A stretch of 64,000 bases of DNA from Lepidurus packardi. Its lineage: Eukaryota; Arthropoda; Branchiopoda; Notostraca; Triopsidae. The position numbers and the translations under genes are program-made. The stretch is from NCBI GenBank assembly GCA_023053545.1, contig JAKZAN010000004.1:2604001-2668000 (forward strand), given 5' to 3'. Positions within the stretch are counted from its first letter, which is position 1. Every line of letters starts with the position of its first letter. Below the pieces are notes generated by a model. The model did no database searches. It was not told where the DNA came from and was given only the letters and a program-made list of their open reading frames with translations. Shown here one piece after another: positions 45,855 through 58,400 of the stretch.

Positions 45855-48800
45855 ATGGGAAGCAAAGGAAAACAAACACAGAGAACTAAAGGAAACGTCA
45901 GGGTATGATTACCGATTTTATATGATTTAAAATAATGACTTGTGCTTTAATATCGCTTTTCTTATTATAGCCGTCTAGCAGTGGTCGAACAGCAGAGTTA
46001 CTGGAAAATGTGGGAGGATTTGTGGGTTTTAGTGGCATATCTGAGCCTACTTTCGTCCCCTTATTTAATACCAGCACAAGCGATGAAGCGGATTTAACTA
46101 TCCAGCCAGATTTCCGCTTAACTATGCGAAAGATGAACAAAAAGGATGTCGTCACCAAAGTCAAAGCTTTACAAGAATTTGCCTCGCTTTGTGCGTCCCA
46201 TTCTCTTGAGGATGTCCAAAGTGCCCTGCCCTTCTGGCCTCGCTTGTATAACAAACTCGCTATCGAAAGCGACCGTCGTGTTCGAGAAACAACTCAAAAA
46301 GCACACCAAGCGCTCGTTTCTTTACTTGGGCGCAAAGTAGCGCCTCATCTAAAAACCTTGATTGGCGTCTGGTTCACTTCCCAAGATGATAATTACGCCC
46401 CAGCAGCCACAGCCGCCCTTCATTCTTTCGAAGTAATGAAGAAATTAACTAAAGCATCATACGTAAGCTTTCTTAACCTATCGATTTTCGAATTTTAGAC
46501 AACTTTTCCCAGTAAGAAACAAGTAGAAGCGGTTTCTTTATACCAGTCAGATATACTTTCCTACATCGAAGACTCAATCATCAATCTCACACTACAAACC
46601 GTTGGAGACGCAAAGTAACAAACATTTCCGTACATTATATCCTTTTCAATGTAAATATTGTTAGGATTTCGCCTGTGGAAGAGCTGGAGACAAAATTTGA
46701 GCGCGTTATGTGTGGCGCTTTAGCTGGGTACGTCCGATTGCTGCAATTGCTGCCCAGAGAAGAGTTAGCTAAATGCGAAGCCATCCACAAACGCATTACT
46801 AGTTCGCCCAAATTCTGGAATTTGGTTGGGCGATCGCCGAACGCACCCTGTAAAACTGCTTTACTCAGACAAGCCTACTTCTCGTTACTGTCTGCGTTGC
46901 TGGCTCGTTTTTCGGTTGTTTTAGAGGACCCGAGCCAGAAAGCTAAGATATGTCCCCTCGTTTTTGGATTTATGGACGAAACGGATTCAGTCGTACTTCC
47001 TGTCGTTTGGGACGCAGTTTTGCAAACTTTGGCTAATATGCCTGATTGTTGGGAGTACGTTAACGCTAACAAAGTTGTATTCCCCAAATTGTTCTCTGTT
47101 CTCAAAGCTGGTGGGCACGGAAACGCTGTTCAATTCTTTCACTGTTTCTTACCGTTCCTAAGCCACCTACCGGACCAAGTCCGAGGCGATGACCTTAAAT
47201 TCTACACAACAATTTTTGAAAGTTTCCGGATAGGGTAAGCTTTGTCTTTTTTTCTCCTTTTCAACTAAACTTTTTAATCTAGGTTATCATTACCAGCAAT
47301 GAAGAAGAGTAGCAGTGAAGCTGCAGCGGTAATGACTTCCTTCGTTGAATGTCTTCGTTACGTCATCAAGACGAAGCCTGAATTGCGCGACATGTGTTTA
47401 AAAGAGCAAGTATGAAAAACCTTATAAGTTCCTTGTTAAAGCATTATTTTTATTTTCTAAATTGAACTGTTGTATCGTTCCAGGTGTTTCCAGTGTTAAA
47501 ACTCATGTTTGCTGACGCCGACTATCGTTTCCCATCTTCGCTATTCCAATCGTTGAGCCAAGCATTCCAAAGCTGGACTAAAGATGACGTCACTACTAGG
47601 GAAACTTTCTTAAACGATCTGCATGGGTTCGTAATGCGTATCGTGGATGAGCTTATCGAAGAATCAAGCTCTGTAAAGCTTGATTCAGCGAAAATTTCCC
47701 ATCAAACCGAACTACTTGCTTCTTTATTCCACAACTTGGCCGCCACCAAGGAGAGAACTTCGTCAAAGGCCATCATTGGCTTTCTGAAAGTACGTTTTGC
47801 TGATGGACCACCGTCATTCCAACCTGAAGGTGCAACTGCAAAGCCCTATGATGCTGGATTGGCCAAATTGGCCTTAGAAGTAGTTCAAAAGCTTTTGCCT
47901 AGCATCGACAACCACTCGGCACCCAACGGCGTCTCTCTGGTTGCGGATTTACTGACGAACGTCGGTTTTACTACGTCACTGCAGCTGATCTACCCGGCAG
48001 TTGGGTTTGGCGAAAGTGCGGAGCTGTTTTTGCGAAATTACTGCTTAAGTTGGCTCGCTAAGCCAAAGTTGCACTGTGATGCGATGTTCAACTTAACTGT
48101 GGCCTTAATCCGAAGTTTGAGTCGCGATAAGAAAATTGTTATGCTAAACGAATTCCTTCAGGTAATTTCTCGTTCATTTCTTATTATTTTCGCAGTCATT
48201 CAACTAATTTTTGATTTCTTGTTATACGCTTGAAATAATCTAAAAACATAAGTTTGTACTAACTTTGGTTATCTTTGTATGATCTCATGTTTTTAGAGCT
48301 TAGAGCCGGATGTTACTTGCCAGTTCTTGACAGTCGCGTATCCAGCATTGGTTAAAGATAGTGGATTCCAAGTGTGGATTCGTGATTCCCTTACAAAAGC
48401 GTACCTTATGCGTATTCCAAATACCTTAGCCTGTCAAGACAACCCAAATGATGGACTGTACTGGAAATTAGTCTGCGTTTTGCTTAAAGATGGTAATACT
48501 CCTTTTCTATTCATGTTTTTGTGGTTTTGGCTAATTTACAGGATAATATGTATCTATTTTTATTGATGTTTTTCCCTTTCAGGAGTGGGAATTTCGTCTG
48601 ATATTGCTGGCGAGCTATTGGGAGAATTTGAGAAAACCTTGTGTGATTTACAAGAAACGGAAAAAGCACTTAAAAGGACTGAAAAATTTGTCACAGCCCT
48701 GAATGGCGTCCTTAATAGCGACGCTGGTCATGTTTGGATGAATTCCAGGGAAGGCAGACGTATTGCCAACGTCTTTTTCACCTTAGCAATAAACCAGTCA

Positions 48801-49545
48801 CTTTCATTACCTGAGGACGTCAAAAGAGAACTTCTTGAAACCTGGCGACAATGCGTAAACTGCGGTTTAGCTGTATCGGGGGAGTCTGAGATGCTTTCTT
48901 TGGTGAAGCAACGCTTCGAAGCTTGTAAAAGCGACGAAACTGGCGCGCTGACTGACATCATCCTAAACGTGTTCGAGGTTCTGGCGTCTGAAGTTGTAGA
49001 TGACGAGGAAAACACGTCGGAAGAAGGCAACGACTTACTCCAGCGAGTTTTCAAGGAATTAATGCCCACTGCTGCGGAGTGGCAAGAGTGGAGAAACAGG
49101 AAGGAAGTCTTGGGGTTCCTGTTAATGTTGGAAGAAAAGATTACCACGCCCGTAACGACCGATTGCGTTAAATGGAGCAAAGAGAATGAAACATATTTGC
49201 TTAAACGTTTGCGCTTTGCCGATTTGGCACAGACGTTATTTGTGCGTTTCCCGGTTTTGGCTCAACGGGAAGAGAACGTAACGCTCTGCACCGAAATTTT
49301 GTACACCTATGCGTTCTATGATGTCATTTCAAAAACGGCTGGTAATCTCATCAAGGTAAGAGTAACAATAATAATAATAATATAAAAATAATAATAATAG
49401 TAATTAAAATCTAAAATTGCAATGAACAGTTCATGGATATTCATTACTTTACTTAGGATGCCGAAAGCGCTGGTTCGTTTGCCCTTGAGCATTCTTTATG
49501 GGTATCGACAAGTTCTCAAGTATCAAAAGCCGTTTTTGATAAGCA

Positions 49546-49591
<46 letters not shown>

Positions 49592-52500
49592 GAAAGTCTA
49601 ATTCATATTCTATTTTTTTCTCAGGGCAAGCGCAGAAGGATTTGGGTGGGCGTGGTCACTCCATTTACTCTTGGCCAAGGATATTGTGGATACGAAAGTC
49701 CTAGAAATTAGCACTAGTGATAATATGACCATGGGACAGTTGCATACATTACAGGTATGTAAGTGATTAATTTAATTTAATTGCTTTAATAAAATGAACC
49801 AGCTATAAATATAAAGAGCTGAGGTAAATAATCTTTAAAGCGAAACAATTAAGCGAATCTAACTAATTAAATAAATTAAGATGATTTAATAAATAAAAAT
49901 AATTAGATTAGTTAAAAATTTTTAAAGTAAATTATTTAAGATTTTAATGTATTTAAATAGGTTAAATAAGTAAATAAATAAAAATAATTAAATACAGTAA
50001 AATAATAAAATGTGTTCAAATAATGAAAGATTCAGCAAGTAACAAAATAATTCATGAATTAATTACTAAATTTTAATTAGGTTATCGTGAACGACCGTTC
50101 GGATGGGAGGTTAAACATCATAGGCGAAGAAGCTCCACGTCTTTTGGCCTTTTCCAAACCCGAAATGCCGTTTGATGCTCCAGAATGGGTGCAAATTCAA
50201 GCACATTTAGCGTTATTCAACTCGTCGATGCAGCTGACAACGCCCCCAGAGCCAGATTCGCTTAAAAACCTATGGAATCATTACGTATCCATTATTGCTG
50301 ATACGCTCATGCACTGGCAGCAGGTTAAAGGCGACGGAATGTTGTTTTCTGGGTAAATATATCATCATACGTAATTGCCCACTTCAGTTTATTTTTTTCT
50401 TCAGGATTGCATCCCTGAAAGATTGTGAAGCTGTTGGAATCGTAATCGAAATAACAAGGTTTATGCGAATTTCGATTAAGTTCTTCTCTCAGCATTTACT
50501 TCCTCCGCATTGGGACTGGATCCTTTGCTCCTTAGCGTCTTGGTCTTTATCTATTGAAGAATCCTGGCAATTAGCTTTTAAATGCTATGGGTAAAACGAT
50601 TTTTTGGGGGGAGCAGGTGTTGTATATCCTTAATTTAACGTGTTTTGAATTATTCTCTAGTGAAAAGAAAGACTTTGAGTACTTGCCTTGGTTACTCCTG
50701 TATAGCACATCTGCTTGTAGCTTAGCTAAAACTATAATTGATTTGGTGGATTCGCCAGTTTCGAGCCATGGAAAGGAATTGCCAGAAAGTTTGAGCACGG
50801 AATGGAATGACGTCTTTTCCGAATCGGTTTATAACACTGTAGCCTCTGTTTTCGTGCCACTTTCAGGTATGTTATCTACAATTTTTCATAAATTCATTCG
50901 TTCCATCATTTCCTTTTGTTTTTAAGGCTTATGGGAGCATTTAGAAAAGATTCCCGGGGCAGCAAGCATGATTTACAGCCTCTCAGTTGTATTCGCTGGT
51001 ATTCCGAAAGACAGTTTGCTGAAATTATTCGAAACGCGAGGCAAAGGGAAATCTTGTGAACTCATAACCAAAGTACTGTGTCCGTTGTTGCTTTCGCAGC
51101 AAACAGCTATGCAAGCAGCCGCTTTCGAAGCCTTGCAGAAGTAGAATGATTTTGTGATTCTGTTGTGAATACTATCTAAATATAATTTTCTTGGACATTT
51201 TTAGAATTATCCAGGATTTAGATGTGGAAGGACCTTGCGATAGTGACGAAAAGGACGATAATGTGGGCGATGCTCCACCTTCAGATTTACTCGAGGTTCT
51301 CACCCAAGTTGACGCTGTTATGGAAACCATAACTGAACATGCTGAGTAAGTCCTTTTCTTTATCATACTGTACTTCACTCTCAATTTGTCAACGTAGTGA
51401 ATTTTAGTTATCTGAAATTATCTGGAATAATCATTATTAATGATTCTGATTTAGATCATGATTTTAATTTTTGGTAGTTATGGGAGCAACGGTAGAATGA
51501 TTATGGATAAGACCATAGTACCTGCAGTGGTGTCGTATATCTACGTTTGGAGGACGGTTTTAAGTCTCTGCCAAGGAAGTTCGGCTGAAAAACGGTCTCG
51601 ATATGTTACCTACTTATGGTAAATTCCCGAGAAATAAACTTATAAAACGCAGAAATAATGTTTTTTTCCAATAGGGAGAAGAACTATCTCCGACGATTAT
51701 TTGAGACGCTTTTCAAGTTAATGCCTTCTAATCCGTTGGTTGTTGAGGAGAAATCTACAACGGTTGCTGTGTACTTCACAAAGGAACTTTCCTTGCTCCG
51801 CAAAGGTAGTTGGGTGATTTTATAAGTTTATTTGAACGCACTAATGTCGTTATTTGTTACAGAATTAGCTACAGTGGAAGACGTACGTCACCTGAGTTGT
51901 CAGTTATACTTGCGATTGCTGCAAAGATTACCTGCAGCAGCTCGACGATGGTGGGGCGAGCTTGAAAAGCGTTTTTCTATGGATGTAGATGCCTATACAA
52001 GCAAATATGTTAGTCCTGTGCTGTGCAATGCAGAGTTGAAGAACGTGGAAACTGACGAGAGGCGCTTTAATAACATGAAAGTCAAAGTGCGGCTCTCCAC
52101 CCGCGAAATTATGGCCACATACCTCTTAGACGAGTCCTCACTGGAAGTTTCTGTCCAGTTGCCAGTCAATTATCCTTTGGGCCCCGTAAACGTCGAAGGA
52201 GGGAAACGAGTTGGAGTGAAAAATAGCCAATGGCGAAATTGGATGCTGCAGCTGACAACTTTCCTGCTAAATCAAGTAAAAACCAGCTCAATATTCCATA
52301 TTATCGTTTAATCTAGAAACGATTGTTATACAAAAATTTTGCATTTCGTTTTTTAGGATGGGTCAATTTGTGATGGTTTAGAGCTTTGGAAAAGGAACGT
52401 GGATAAGAGGTTTGAAGGTGTGGAAGAATGCTACATTTGCTATTACGTACTGCATGGCTTCAATTATCAGCTGCCTCGCTTGTCATGCCGGACATGCAAG

Positions 52501-52648
52501 AAGAAATTTCATTCGGCCTGCTTGGTAAGTTTCATATAATTGACTCCTAACTGATATACAAGTTCAACTCTATTTTGGTTTGTTTTAGTACAAATGGTTT
52601 AACACGAGTAATAACTCCACCTGTCCGTTATGTCGAAATCTGTTTTAG
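45855..52648 (+). CDS. LTN1: E3 ubiquitin ligase Listerin (ribosome quality control)
   Basis: Ligase that binds 60S subunits with stalled nascent chains and ubiquitinates them in the RQC complex. Twenty exons, with first exon 45855-45902 and last 52589-52648, add up to 5148 nt (1715 residues). The N-terminus [16 protein letters not shown], then [10 protein letters not shown] and [23 protein letters not shown], matches human LTN1. The middle is a HEAT/ARM helical solenoid. The C-terminus has an RWD-like region (about 51863-52275) and a RING (CYIC...[12 protein letters not shown]...CPLC) ending RNLF. The intron after 49542 has a GC donor (GCAAGT); using it keeps frame into ASAEGFGW. The gene converges with APEX1, 176 bp apart. 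Identity is secure; a few small exons depend on hand-chosen junctions. Confidence 0.94.
49543..49624 (+). other. GC-AG intron with a 40-T run
   Basis: The donor is GCAAGT at 49543-49548, the known strong GC-type consensus after AA. A GT donor 4 nt downstream would break the reading frame. A run of 40 T occupies 49548-49587, directly after the donor, and the acceptor is TTCTCAG at 49618-49624. Confidence 0.75.
49765..50070. repeat. AT-rich low-complexity stretch in LTN1 intron 10
   Basis: Irregular AATAA/TAAAT-rich sequence of about 300 bp, unlike the other short introns of this gene. No element ends are visible. Confidence 0.55.
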
Positions 52649-52824
52649 AAGTTTGGGAAACTTTCGAAAAGTTAGAAGTGTTGGGAAATTTGTGTGTAAC
52701 TCGGTGACAGCAATTGTAATTTGAAGTGAAGTGAATAAGGCAGACAAAATATGATGCAAATCTGGTGTATTGAGAATCTTTTCAAGGCAACTCCCAAGTC
52801 ACTTTCCCCCTCTTTTTGTCCCTT

Positions 52825-54314
52825 TTACACGTGGAAAAAGCAAACTAAGGGACAATGATCGCTTCCAAACACTTCGCTGCGCATAATACTGTCGCAGACG
52901 TGATTAATGAACCTTCTGGATACCAAAAAGTAATCCAAACGCCTGTTCTCGAGCGAGTTCTCGTTAGTTACTTTTAAATTAAAATTTAAGAAATTTTGTA
53001 GGAAATTTATTTTTAAAATCTCGTTACCATCCAATATTGCGTTGTCTGGCGTTCATTTTGTAAGTCCAGAAAGTGTAAGCTCCCGGCTTCTCGGGGTAAA
53101 AATGACGGAATGTGTCAACCATATCGCACTGTTTAAGCAAAACTGAGAAACTATCGCGCTCTTCTTGGGTGAAACCAGCGTTACGACGGTTTGTCTTAGG
53201 ATTAGCGATATCTACAAGCAAAATAGTCCCAAGTTGTCTCGCCACAAACTGAATACAGTTTACGTTAAAACTCACCTATTTCCTGATGAGAAACGTTCAT
53301 ATCGCCACAAACAATTACTGGTTTGCGAGCGTCAAGTGTTTTAATATGCTCTCGGAACAATGGATCCCATCGCATACGCTTAGGCAAGGTTACTAATCCT
53401 CTCCCAGAATTAGGAACATCTACGAAGCAAATGTATAAGCATACGATCGGTTACATGACTGTACAGAAATTCCAAGATTAGTTCTTATAAACATAATTAC
53501 AAGCATTGACCACGTAGAATTTCTCAAACTCTGCAGTTACGAGCCGACTGCCAAATTCGTCATCTTCATCCTCTTCCGATTTAGTATGAGCAAATCCTTT
53601 TACGACAGACATTGGTTTCGTTTTGGAGAAAAGAGCCACGCCACCATGACCAACTCCATTCTCTAAAGAATTTTTAACAGTTACAAAGTCTATAATTTAG
53701 TTGAATTACTCGAGGAGCAGAAAGTGTGGAAAATGTATCCTTCTTCTTTAACATGTGGGATTGTAGCTTCAGCGCATTTGGTCTCTTGTAAGCAGAAAAT
53801 GTCCGGCTTCTCGTGTAAAATATAGTCAGCTCCTCCTTTCTAAACGAAGATTTATGTTATTAAGACGTTTAAAAGTGATACGAAATGAAACACTACCTTT
53901 ATCCATGCTTTTAGACCAGCTACATTAAATGAAGAGATCTTTAGATTCCAGGTTTGGCCTTCCTGTGTGGCTGACTGGCTGCTGAAAACCTGATTGTGAA
54001 ATTCTGTCGCCGTTTTATTCACTAGCGTCTTAGGAACGGCTTGTTCTGAGTCACTTTTAGAACCCGACGCGGATCCTGCTTTTCCCTTTGCTTTTGGCTG
54101 AGGTGTCGACGCTTTTACTGCCTTTTTCTGTTTGGCATCTCCTTTGCCCGCTTTAGCTTCTTTTGCCTTCTTGGATCTCGGTTTTGGAGTTTCGACTTCG
54201 TCTGATTCTGAGGAAGAACTACTAGCTTCTACCTAATATGGGCAACAATTGAAACATTTTAATTTGTATTTTTTTATTAGTATAATGTGACATTACCTTG
54301 CGTTTACGAGGCAT
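52825..54314 (-). CDS. APEX1: AP endonuclease 1 (exonuclease III family)
   Basis: Cleaves DNA 5' to abasic sites in base-excision repair. Seven exons (54314-54297, 54232-53897, 53839-53710, 53662-53501, 53419-53276, 53211-53028, 52942-52825) give 363 residues. The first 100 or so form a basic, Ser/Lys-rich tail with MPRKRK and RSKKAKEAK nuclear-localisation patches, longer than in mammals, as in other arthropods (Rrp1-like). Catalytic motifs: LKISSFNVAGLKAW (Asn), PDIFCLQETKC (metal-binding Glu), VNAYVPNSGRGL, VIVCGDMNVSH (Asp/Asn), and GSDHCPLV with the active-site Asp-His at the C-terminus. All key residues are present. The 3' end converges on LTN1. The 18-nt first exon is supported by frame and ATG. 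Confidence 0.94.
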
Positions 54315-54465
54315 ATTTAGAGATTAAAGGAGTGGACCCTTCTGTAGGGAAGAAACGGTCGCCAGCTTTCCCGCGAACGTTCAAGCAGCGTAGTATGAAA
54401 ACCAAAACAAGCGAAGTCGATAGTGACATCTATCGGAATAGGTTTTATTTTTAGCTTACATGAGC

Positions 54466-54987
54466 TTCTTTTTCTAATTGCTGAAATATGTAATATTTAC
54501 AGATTCAAAGGCGGCAGTTTTGGCAATAAAAAATTATGATAACAAGAAATACAGTCGAGTCATTCAGGAAATTCAAAGGTCAATTATGGCGTTAAAAACT
54601 CAAGGGAAAGACGTAGCTATACAATGGGTGCCAGGACACGAGGGTTTTAAGGGCAATGAAAAGGCAGATTTAGCAGCAAAGCTGGGGAAAGGATCAGAAA
54701 ATTTTATTAATGGAGGACTAACAACGGAAGAAATAATGTCACTTTATAAATAAAAGAACGAAAAGAGAATTTTAAGAACGCTAAAACTTCAAACTGAACA
54801 AGAATTGGTACAAGCGGCCAGGTCTCTGAAACCGCAACCATGGCTAGAACACCCGAATAGAAGAGTAGCCGTAGCGCTCTTAAGAATAAGAAGCAAACAT
54901 GCAAAGGTGGGTTGGTGGATGAAGAGATTTAAGCTTAAAGACATAGATATCTGTGAAAACTGTAGGGAACAAACAGACACAGTGGAC
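54466..54987 (+). mobile_element. LINE ORF2 fragment, RNase H domain and 3' part
   Basis: Encodes a non-LTR-type RNase H segment: FTDSKAAVLAI (catalytic Asp), then AIQWVPGHEGFKGNEKADLA with the HEG...NE.AD motif. One in-frame TAA (54751-54753) follows MSLYK. The same frame then continues with PWLEHPNRRVAVALLRIRSK and ends in CENCREQ, the start of the terminal zinc-knuckle. The 5' end lies just upstream of the APEX1 promoter. There is no poly-A tail; instead the frame runs straight into a cuticle-gene tail at about 54988. Confidence 0.8.
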
Positions 54988-55194
54988 ACACAGGTTGCTG
55001 TATTATCCAAGTTAACCACTTGCTCGTTGCCCCCAAATACACCCCGGAAGTTTGCCGCCGTGTGGGCAAACACCGTCCGTCCCCCAAACTACTTTGCCTC
55101 GCCTTATGCTGCCCCCACCGTCTACCGTGCACCCTATGTTGCTCCCGTCGCTTACTGTGCACCCGCTGTCGTCCCTGCTCCTACCCGTTATTAA
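54988..55194 (+). pseudogene. RR-1 cuticle gene relic R3 (tail), fused to LINE
   Basis: Encodes SLPPNTPRKFAAVWANTVRP, recognisable as the APQNTPEVAAVWATVRTP of intact genes, then a Tyr/Pro/Ala tail (YAAPTVYRAPYVAPVAYCAP) ending PTRY and a stop. There is no RR-1 domain or signal peptide. It shares an uninterrupted frame of 130 codons (54805-55194) with the LINE segment just upstream. The tail has diverged in composition (Val, Cys, Arg) but stays open. Confidence 0.72.
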
Positions 55195-56269
55195 ATTGCT
55201 AAACAAATCGCCCCTAGATGTGATCATATCAGGTTTATTTATTAATACATATTATAACGCAAAACAATTGTTACATTTATGAACGCATAAGCAAACGAAA
55301 TTCCTGAACCAAGCTACTCAATTAAGTAATTAACATTGGAATTTGAGAGCGAGATTTAAACTCTTGTAGTTTTAATCTTTTTTATCAGTCACAGTATATA
55401 GGTGATTTGTATATAATGTACTGTGGTCATAGATACGAGTTTAGGATGATATTATAGCTAGGGCTTTCTTGAAACGAGCATTAGGCAGCAAGTAACGCTC
55501 CTTCTGTTTTCTAGAATAATAGAAACTCTGTTTAGAGAAGTTAGTTTTTAGTTTTTGAGTTACATTTCAACTAAAATCAGCTTGAACTAAACTCTTTTAA
55601 ATTTAAGTTTTAAGTCTCGTGTCAAAACCCTGGAACGAATAATCTTTATAGCGTCTGATAAAGCTCACCGACAAGATTTCTTCTTCAGAATATTGCAACT
55701 TTATTGCAGAAAAATATCTTACAAAACATTATGTGGTCAAATATGCAGTATAAAGTTTGAATTCCCTTAAAGTCTACCTCAAACAAATTACAAAGGATTG
55801 AATTATTCTTATAACCTCCATCAAATTTTAAAGGAAATACAGTTACATTTAGGAAATAATGTTCCTATTCGGATTTTTTTAGGAATCAGGACGAAAGGTA
55901 ATTCGTAGCTTTACTATACAACCAGAAAAAATGTTTTGATCTAATTTCCAAAAGACAGTTGACATTTTGTCAAAGAGTTAGGATATTTTTGGTCAACATT
56001 CTAAACTACAGGATAAAAGTCTGCACGACAACACTGTCAATATTATCCTTGGAAGCGATGAAGGATGCACGTTTTTGAAGTTCAAGGTTATTCGCCGCTC
56101 ATTCATGATTCGTTAACATACGTTGTGTAACACGAAAAGCGGAAATTCTGAAGTTCCTTAAAGGTTCAAGGAGAAACGTGACGAAGTCAATCTTTGTACA
56201 ATGTTTTCGCTTCGTGTTTAAGATCACGTACGAACTATAGCGCGTGCATCTTACTGACACAGTCATCGA
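55195..56269. other. intergenic, no gene seen
   Basis: About 1.1 kb, AT-rich, without a supported gene, RNA or repeat. Confidence 0.6.
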
Positions 56270-56890
56270 ACTTGATGGGAAAATGTTTGCAAGGACGTTT
56301 ACAGTTCCAAACGACCTTCACCCAAAAGGTTTGACATACAGTAAACCCTCCATTTACGCGGTCCCCGTTTACACGGTTTCACTATTATGCGACTGAAGAA
56401 TTTGTCAAAATGTAAGTAATTATATCGACGACAGATGTCACTAGTATGTAATTCTTACGTAAGGTTTTCTACTGATGCGTAGCAACAAACTGCATGTACA
56501 GAATAATGTAAGTGTTGCTGACGAGTGTTTCTACTCGTAACGCGTAACGAATTATGGAATCATTAAGGGGTATTACGAATAAAGTCAATAAGAAAGACAA
56601 GAACCCAGATAAGTTTAGCAGTCAAATTAGAAATTCTCAGAGCGTTAGAAAACTGCGAACAAATGAGCAATGTTGCTCGATTGCACGACCTCAACATTTC
56701 AACACAAGGGATTCCAAAACAAGGGTGACCACTTGCCCGTTGTCCCCAACTCACCCCAGAAGTTGCCGCCGTCTGGGCCACCGTCCGTACCCCAAGCTAA
56801 TATGCCCCAGCTTATGCTGCACCCGCTGCCTACGCTGCACCCACCACCTACCGTGTCCCCGCTGTCTACCCTGCCCCAGCCTGTTATTAA
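56270..56890 (+). pseudogene. decayed RR-1 cuticle gene relic R4
   Basis: The 3' end (56700-56890) has PKQG then DHLPV-like sequence, a frame change, EVAAVWATVRTPS, a TAA in place of a Thr/Tyr codon, and an AAPAAYAAPTTY-type tail with a stop. The upstream block 56281-56323 (CGTTTACAGTTCC and GACCTTCACCC) resembles the CPR-9 upstream region at 60080-60112. Gene body and core promoter are missing, replaced by sequence that starts with a transposon-like end at 56339. Confidence 0.65.
56339..56690 (+). mobile_element. possible pogo/Tigger-like DNA transposon, 5' part
   Basis: Preceded by TA (56337-56338) and beginning CAGTAAACCCTCCATTTACG, a typical Tigger-style end, with a second similar block (CCCCGTTTACACGGTTTC) just inside. 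A short frame from 56554 (MESLRGITNKVNKKDKN) follows but has no domain I recognise. The other end is not found; it may be lost at the junction with the cuticle relic. Family call is from the terminal sequence only. Confidence 0.45.
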
Positions 56891-58400
56891 AGATTCATAA
56901 GATTCTTGTACATATAGGGGATTTACTTATTAAATAAATGTCTGAAATGCAAAACTCTTTGTGGCGTATCTTCCTCCTTCGAAATGCAGATTCTGTCTTT
57001 ATTAAAATTTATTTACTAAAACTAAATGGATATGAACTTTCTTTAACCTTTTGAGAACTTTCGACTGTCTTGAAAAAAGAACGGAAAATACGGAATCATG
57101 TTGGAAAACTCCCTAGCGATAAAACCTAGACTTTAGCTGGTCGATAGTTACTTAAACTCTTCATTTTTTCTTAATTAATCTTCATTCACTCTTAAAACGT
57201 TAGAATACATTATTTTTCATTACTTCGCTTTAACACTCTTATCTACATTTATTTTACGCTATGTCACTGACATACATGTCAATGCCATATCACAATTTCC
57301 AGGATATATGCTACCTCCACTAAACAGTCAGTTCAAGAACTGGTTCACGCAATTCTCTTCTTCTGAGGAAAGACCTTCTACAAAGTGTTCCTCCACTTTT
57401 TGTTCTATAACGAAAAAATTCAACACAACAAATTATGACATGTATTTTTTTCGTAAAGTAGTAATACAAGTGCTGACTGCGTCCATGGTCACAAAATCCA
57501 TGGTCTCAATTTCCTTTCTTTCTTCTTTTTTTTTGTTTTACAAAATATAAGGAAAAGAAGCTTCGAACTTATTGCAAGACTTTATATACATCAGATCAAG
57601 AATTATACTTTTTTCAAATCGTCTTAGCATTTTTCGAATAGAAAACTTGAAATTCACTGCACCGTCATAAGAAACATTAAATAAGAAAATTTCTAGTTAA
57701 TCAATTAACTATTAAGAGGTAAACGAAATAGGAGTTATGTTTAATAAAAAGATAAATGAAAATGAAAAGTGAAAACCGAGTTGCCACAACATTTTACTGA
57801 GATAAATTCCACAAAAAGGAACAAACCAAAACGAGTGATTTTTTCTCTAAGCATCACAACGATTACCCACGTTTATAGTAAGGGAACAGTGGAACACTTT
57901 GATCTCTAATGACTCTTAATCCGAGAACCGTCCAGTAAGACAACATGCTGAGCAAGTGCAAATAAAAGAAACGATGAAAATCACTAAACAAACCAAGTTT
58001 CGAGTTAACTATTGGTGATCTTAAACAGCAGGGTCTCGTTCAAACAATTTTCAAGCCATTAAAACGGGCAAAAAAGTGAACATGTAAAGTCCTTAACAAA
58101 AAAAAAAATAACAAAACCTGACTGCTTTGGAAACGTTAAAAAGGACGTCTACCTTTCCAAGGCGACCTTAACCTATTTACGAATGGAAGAAACTTTACAT
58201 ATATACGTAGTTTTGTCTGCAAGGGAAGTAAAGAAAGCTTTTCCCAAATGCTCCTTTTCCTGAGGACTGTTACCTCAAGGCGCTAAGATGTTAGAATGGA
58301 CGTTAGAACGGAAGCGTATGATGCAAAACCGCCTTATCCCAAGGCAGACTAGAAAAACTCTATAAGCAAATGGTTCAACCTTCTCCAGTCTCCATTCAGC
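56891..58400. other. intergenic, no gene seen
   Basis: About 1.5 kb. AATAAA-like signals for relic R4 lie near 56932. The rest is AT-rich with short open frames and no recognisable domain. The proximal part holds CCTTTCCAAGGCGACC near 58154, resembling box B of other cuticle promoters. Confidence 0.5.
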
